64,000 nt of DNA, taken from the NCBI GenBank assembly GCA_021155045.1, contig JAJNQB010000008.1, forward strand, positions 62,001-126,000. The letters run 5' to 3'. The notes under the pieces are model-generated. The model worked only from the letters and a program-made list of their open reading frames with translations, was not told where the DNA came from and did no database searches. Numbering within the stretch: the stretch's first letter is position 1; every line of letters begins with the position of its first letter. This DNA is from Arcticibacter sp. (GTDB lineage: Bacteria > Bacteroidota > Bacteroidia > 2-12-FULL-35-15). Below are positions 60,938 to 64,000 of this stretch, in pieces. A program made the translations under genes and the position numbers.

Positions 60938-62118
60938 TGTACAAAACAAGAATATATAATACAGCAATGTGTTTGCTTGTTGGCTTTGTGTTTATTAATA
61001 CAAAGCTTTTAGCATTTAAGAATGATAGTGTTAAAATAATTCGTCCGGTAAAACATTATTATAATCATACATATTATTCGGATTTTTATTCGCCTTTTAA
61101 AAGAGATTTGGATACAACAAATTTGGTTTCAAAAAAATTGAAATCATACAATGTTTCTCAACTGTCAATCGGATTTAATATTCCAATAGTAACAAAAGAT
61201 TTTTATAACAAAGACAGTACAACAATTTCAAATATTCATTTTTTACTTACAGGAAATTATTCGAGTATTAATTTACAATTCGCTGGAATTCAAAAACATC
61301 GTTTAACAAAAACTTCAATTGGTTTTAGAGGTTTGTATAACAATGGTAAAAAAAGTTTATTTTTTGTTGAGCTATCGCCTTTTAGTACTCAAGACAGAGG
61401 ATACAGAAATACAAGGGTTACACGAATTGCAGCAACTGTTTTATACAATTGTTCAGTAAACGATTATTTTAGTTTTAGAGTTGGATTTACAAGGTCCTAT
61501 TTGTGGGGCAACCAATTTCATTTACCTTATATAGGAATTAGAGTTGGGAAACTGGATAAAATAAATTTTAACATACAATTCCCAAGAAGCATTACGTTCA
61601 ATGTTCCAATAGGAAAACACATCAGAACAAGTCTATTTACAAAACCACAAGGTGGCTTATATACTTTTGCCAATACTGATTCCATTCAGTTGGGCAATAT
61701 AAACGATAACAAAATTTTATATTTCGGCAGGTATGAATTTATTGCTGGAGCAAGAGTTGATATTTTACCGAGCAAACATTTTAATTTTTATTTAGCTTCC
61801 GGCTTTACTACACAAAATTCAATAACTTTTTATCCAAAAAATAAATCAAACAGTTTTAATACTTATGATAATTTTTACAAAGAAAAAATAGGGAGTAGTC
61901 TTTTTGTGAATGTTGGTCTTGTTTTTAGATTTGGGAAAACAAAATCAATCTATAACAATTCTCAATTGTACAATGGTTTAGATATTAATAATTCCAATGA
62001 TTCTGGCGATAATGGAGTGAATATTGGAAATGGAAACATACCCGTTGCTCCTAAAAAAATGAAAAAAAATAATATAGACGATGTTTTGGATTTGATTGAA
62101 ACACAAGATATGTATTAG
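60937..62118 (+). CDS. putative outer-membrane beta-barrel protein
   Basis: A 393-residue exported protein (signal around CLLVGFVFINTKLLAF). Alternating hydrophobic residues (SQLSIGFNIPIVT, SINLQFAGIQ, SLFVNVGLVFRFG) mark repeated beta strands. The C-terminal 60 residues are Asn-rich and low-complexity. The barrel is probably in the outer membrane, but the protein does not end in the canonical aromatic residue because of the tail. The family is not recognised. It is the last gene of the sigma-factor operon and converges on the FadL-type gene. Confidence 0.65.
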   Translation: MYKTRIYNTAMCLLVGFVFINTKLLAFKNDSVKIIRPVKHYYNHTYYSDFYSPFKRDLDTTNLVSKKLKSYNVSQLSIGFNIPIVTKDFYNKDSTTISNIHFLLTGNYSSINLQFAGIQKHRLTKTSIGFRGLYNNGKKSLFFVELSPFSTQDRGYRNTRVTRIAATVLYNCSVNDYFSFRVGFTRSYLWGNQFHLPYIGIRVGKLDKINFNIQFPRSITFNVPIGKHIRTSLFTKPQGGLYTFANTDSIQLGNINDNKILYFGRYEFIAGARVDILPSKHFNFYLASGFTTQNSITFYPKNKSNSFNTYDNFYKEKIGSSLFVNVGLVFRFGKTKSIYNNSQLYNGLDINNSNDSGDNGVNIGNGNIPVAPKKMKKNNIDDVLDLIETQDMY

Positions 62119-63350
62119 AAAACGTAGTTTAATGCAAATCCAGGTATAACGGCTTTTGCCTTGTACGTACCGCCAAATCCAGTCTCTATGTTTGTGTCGG
62201 TTCTTTTCATTCCTTCAATATAAAGAAGAGAAAAATCCACAAAAATCTTTTTAGCTACTTTAAATGTAGCACCTGCTGTAATTCCAATTTTATCTGCATC
62301 AGGAGTTTCAGGAGTTAAATACCCTGCTTTTACAGGGCTCATATCGTAATATGCGCCAACTCTTGTTGTCCATTTATCATTCACTTTATATTGAGCTCCC
62401 AATCTAAAAATATACGAATTTTGATACTCTCTTGCTGAATGAATGTCTTTTAACTTATCTGTATTCTCTGAAAAATCAATAATTAAAGAGTCGTATGATT
62501 TCCATCCAACATAGTTTACGTCTAATGCCAAAGTAAGTTTTGAATTTAATTTATATCCCAAGCCTAAAGTTGCCATTTGTGGCAATCGAATACCAGTACT
62601 AAATGTTGTGCTAGGAAAATATTCTGACACTGAATTAGGTACTGTAAAATCAGCATTGCCATCTTCTACATTTACCTTTACTTCCGAACGATAATTTAAC
62701 CCAATTGAAAATTTTTCTGTTGCTTGATAATAAATACCCATGTTAAAACCCCACCCCTTCGCTTTTCCTTTTAGTGTTCCTTCGCCATAATTACCAAGTG
62801 TATCTTGTATTGGAACACCTTTTCTTAACGCAAATGTGCCTGTAGCATATACAAAGCCAAGTCCTAACCCCAATTTATCATTCACCTTATAAGAAAAAGT
62901 TGGTTGAATAAAAAACGTTTTTAAATCAATTTCACGAATTAAGAATTGCCCCTTCCAGTCATCCGCCCATTGAACTTTGCTGCCAAAAGGATTATAAATT
63001 CCCAGCCCAATATTCCACTTATCTGTTTTTTTAAATTTATAAACTGCGTACAAAGTAATGGGTGTTCCCGTATGTTTTTCTATGTTAGCAGTATAGGTTC
63101 CAGGATAAAGTTCCAAATATGTTGTACGAGGAAATATAAAGCTTCCACCAATAGTAATTCCGCGCAAAGAATCTAAAAATGACATTGCTCCAGGGTTAAA
63201 TAAAATACTTGCATTGTCTAGGCAGAGACCTGTTCCTGTATGCCCCATTCCTGTTTGCTTTTGCCCTTGTAAATTAATTTGAAAACCACCAGCAGTTGTT
63301 GAAAAACGAGTTGCAACAGTAAAAAGGATAAAAAATAGATATTTCTTCAT
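62115..63350 (-). CDS. OmpP1/FadL family outer-membrane transporter
   Basis: The start at ATG 63350 gives 411 residues with signal peptide YLFFILFTVATRFSTTA; the longer frame adds a non-signal-like lead. The FadL opening GGFQINLQGQKQTGMGHTGTG and DNASILFNPGAMSFLDS are conserved, followed by 14-strand barrel sequence to the terminal FALNYVF. The family imports hydrophobic compounds such as fatty acids. It overlaps the stop region of the convergent gene by four bases and is divergent from the cysteine-rich peptide unit. Confidence 0.92.
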   Translation of the reverse strand: MKKYLFFILFTVATRFSTTAGGFQINLQGQKQTGMGHTGTGLCLDNASILFNPGAMSFLDSLRGITIGGSFIFPRTTYLELYPGTYTANIEKHTGTPITLYAVYKFKKTDKWNIGLGIYNPFGSKVQWADDWKGQFLIREIDLKTFFIQPTFSYKVNDKLGLGLGFVYATGTFALRKGVPIQDTLGNYGEGTLKGKAKGWGFNMGIYYQATEKFSIGLNYRSEVKVNVEDGNADFTVPNSVSEYFPSTTFSTGIRLPQMATLGLGYKLNSKLTLALDVNYVGWKSYDSLIIDFSENTDKLKDIHSAREYQNSYIFRLGAQYKVNDKWTTRVGAYYDMSPVKAGYLTPETPDADKIGITAGATFKVAKKIFVDFSLLYIEGMKRTDTNIETGFGGTYKAKAVIPGFALNYVF

Positions 63351-63395
63351 AGGAACAAAATAAACCAATTTATCGACAGAAATCAAATTTTTATC

Positions 63396-63403
63396 TACCT
63401 TTG
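63396..63403 (+). promoter_or_regulatory. TAnnTTTG -7 box (TACCTTTG) for the Cys-rich peptide
   Basis: An exact consensus match; ATG 63423 follows 19 bases later, so the leader would be about 13 bases. Confidence 0.5.
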
Positions 63404-63422
63404 TTATCGAAAATTTAAAAAG

Positions 63423-63500
63423 ATGTTTAAAACCGCAATAAATAGAACAAAAATGATGGCAATGTGTTGTAAGTTTAATGCTTGCGGGATTTGCTTTTAA
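63423..63500 (+). CDS. 25-aa cysteine-rich peptide, own promoter and terminator
   Basis: ATG 63423 to TAA 63498-63500 gives a 25-residue peptide. Its first ten residues are polar/basic, and the last eleven (CCKFNACGICF) hold four cysteines. A -7 box lies just upstream and a terminator at 63523-63556 just downstream, so the unit looks complete. A second -7 box at 63566-63573 then drives the oxidoreductase. It may be a cysteine-sensing leader peptide, a metal-binding or signalling peptide, or a small mRNA with another role. It was found from its context, not from homology. Confidence 0.5.
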   Translation: MFKTAINRTKMMAMCCKFNACGICF

Positions 63501-63522
63501 TATATATTAACAAAAATATTGT

Positions 63523-63556
63523 AAAGGTTTTTCCCGAAAAAGGAAAAACCTTTTTT
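63523..63556 (+). terminator. intrinsic terminator/attenuator before the oxidoreductase gene
   Basis: AAAGGTTTTTCC pairs perfectly with GGAAAAACCTTT around a CGAAAAA loop and is followed by a T tract. It lies 22 bases after the peptide stop. Confidence 0.85.
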
Positions 63557-63565
63557 GTTTAAACA

Positions 63566-63573
63566 TAACTTTG
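63566..63573 (+). promoter_or_regulatory. TAnnTTTG -7 box (TAACTTTG) for the oxidoreductase gene
   Basis: A consensus match nine bases beyond the terminator and 61 bases upstream of ATG 63635, showing that the downstream gene need not depend on read-through. Confidence 0.45.
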
Positions 63574-63634
63574 TAAGGATTTATTAATTTAATAATTGAA
63601 AAATAAAAAATCTAAATTAGATTTTAGAAATCGA

Positions 63635-64000
63635 ATGGGCTCACAAACAGAAATTAAAAAAAATGTAGTAATATTATTTGCAGGAGATTCAGGCGATGGT
63701 ATTCAATTAACAGGCTCTCAATTTACAAGTACAGCGGCTTTGTTTGGGAATGACATTAGTACTTTCCCAAATTTTCCTGCAGAGATTCGTGCTCCACAAG
63801 GGACCATTGCAGGAGTATCGGGCTTTCAATTGCATTTTGGCAGTATAGAGATTTATACTGCTGGTGATGCATCCGATGTATTGGTGGTGATGAATGCTGC
63901 AGCATTAAAAGCAAATCTTAAACAATTAAAACAAGGCGGAATCATCATTGCAAACAGTGATGGCTTTGATGCAAAAAATTTAAAACTTGCAAAATATCCT
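63635..64000 (+). CDS. 2-oxoacid:ferredoxin oxidoreductase, alpha subunit (start only)
   Basis: The frame opens at ATG 63635 and runs off the right edge after 122 codons with no stop. The N-terminal part is the gamma-type domain of KorA/PorA fusions: VILFAGDSGDGIQLTGSQF is the conserved opening, followed by DISTFPNFPAEIRAPQGTIAGVSGFQLHFG and VMNAAALKANLKQLKQGGI. It would decarboxylate 2-oxoglutarate or another 2-oxoacid to the CoA thioester with reduction of ferredoxin. Which substrate is used cannot be settled from this piece, and the beta subunit would lie outside the window. Confidence 0.85.
   Translation, partial: MGSQTEIKKNVVILFAGDSGDGIQLTGSQFTSTAALFGNDISTFPNFPAEIRAPQGTIAGVSGFQLHFGSIEIYTAGDASDVLVVMNAAALKANLKQLKQGGIIIANSDGFDAKNLKLAKYP

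Noticed and set aside
1..64000. tRNA and rRNA genes anywhere in the window
   Set aside because: Intergenic stretches were read for cloverleaf arms, CCA ends and rRNA signatures; none was found.

Overview
The window is AT-rich chromosome from a member of the Bacteroidota, probably Flavobacteriia-like, though I cannot place it further. The evidence is: two secreted proteins with type IX secretion (Por) C-terminal sorting domains; families typical of the phylum (DUF5686, DUF4159, DUF4856, DUF2480, DUF4412, DUF5522, a GldM C-terminal-like domain); many start regions preceded by the phylum's TAnnTTTG -7 promoter element; and weak Shine-Dalgarno signals. No tRNA, rRNA or CRISPR array was seen.

Layout. 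(1) 1-7175 is accessory DNA, with G+C visibly higher than the rest. It is the right-hand part of a prophage or related element: small membrane and Rz-like lysis-type proteins, a phage-like hypothetical protein, an orphan C5-cytosine methylase, an orphan N6-adenine methylase, a RadA-like ATPase, then an AbiJ-type HEPN abortive-infection protein. A promoter, a foldable stretch and a strong terminator follow directly and suggest a small RNA. (2) 7287-12820 carries YajQ, a membrane protein, a DUF2779 two-nuclease protein, and a secreted GldM-like/lipoprotein pair bracketed by palindromic repeats. (3) 12820-15085 holds a transglutaminase-like protein and an NhaA antiporter; nhaA sits between two 107-bp direct repeats that each contain the 3' end of the transglutaminase gene, a sign of acquisition. 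(4) 15086-38024 is mostly core: RlmD, DUF5686, a TPMT-like methylase, the birA operon, rsfS-ftsH-lutC-cdsA, glutamate dehydrogenase, yidC-psd, a ketopantoate-reductase-like gene, a choice-of-anchor B/T9SS protein, an LpxL-like acyltransferase, a cytochrome c-like lipoprotein, RarA and a LuxR-type regulator lacking the phospho-Asp. (5) 38487-44389 is a four-gene probable iron-uptake operon (DUF4856, imelysin, HTTM membrane protein, TonB-dependent receptor). (6) 44409-63350 has an N-acetylglucosamine kinase-like protein, an M16 protease, urocanate hydratase, an ACC deaminase/D-cysteine desulfhydrase-like enzyme, an M43 T9SS protease, a DUF4412-like pair, sufS-sufE-sufT-DUF2480, a divergent second cysteine desulfurase, and an ECF sigma operon. 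(7) The right edge has a 25-aa cysteine-rich peptide with its own promoter and terminator, then the start of a 2-oxoacid:ferredoxin oxidoreductase alpha gene.

How the genes work together. The left element combines methylation (likely self-protection) with an abortive-infection protein. The suf cluster supplies Fe-S clusters, and the iron-uptake operon plausibly feeds it. LpxL, CdsA, Psd, YidC and FtsH make a group serving the cell envelope. The items most worth follow-up are the AbiJ-adjacent structured RNA candidate, the cysteine-rich peptide gene, the nhaA island with its attC-like hairpin, and the HTTM/imelysin operon.
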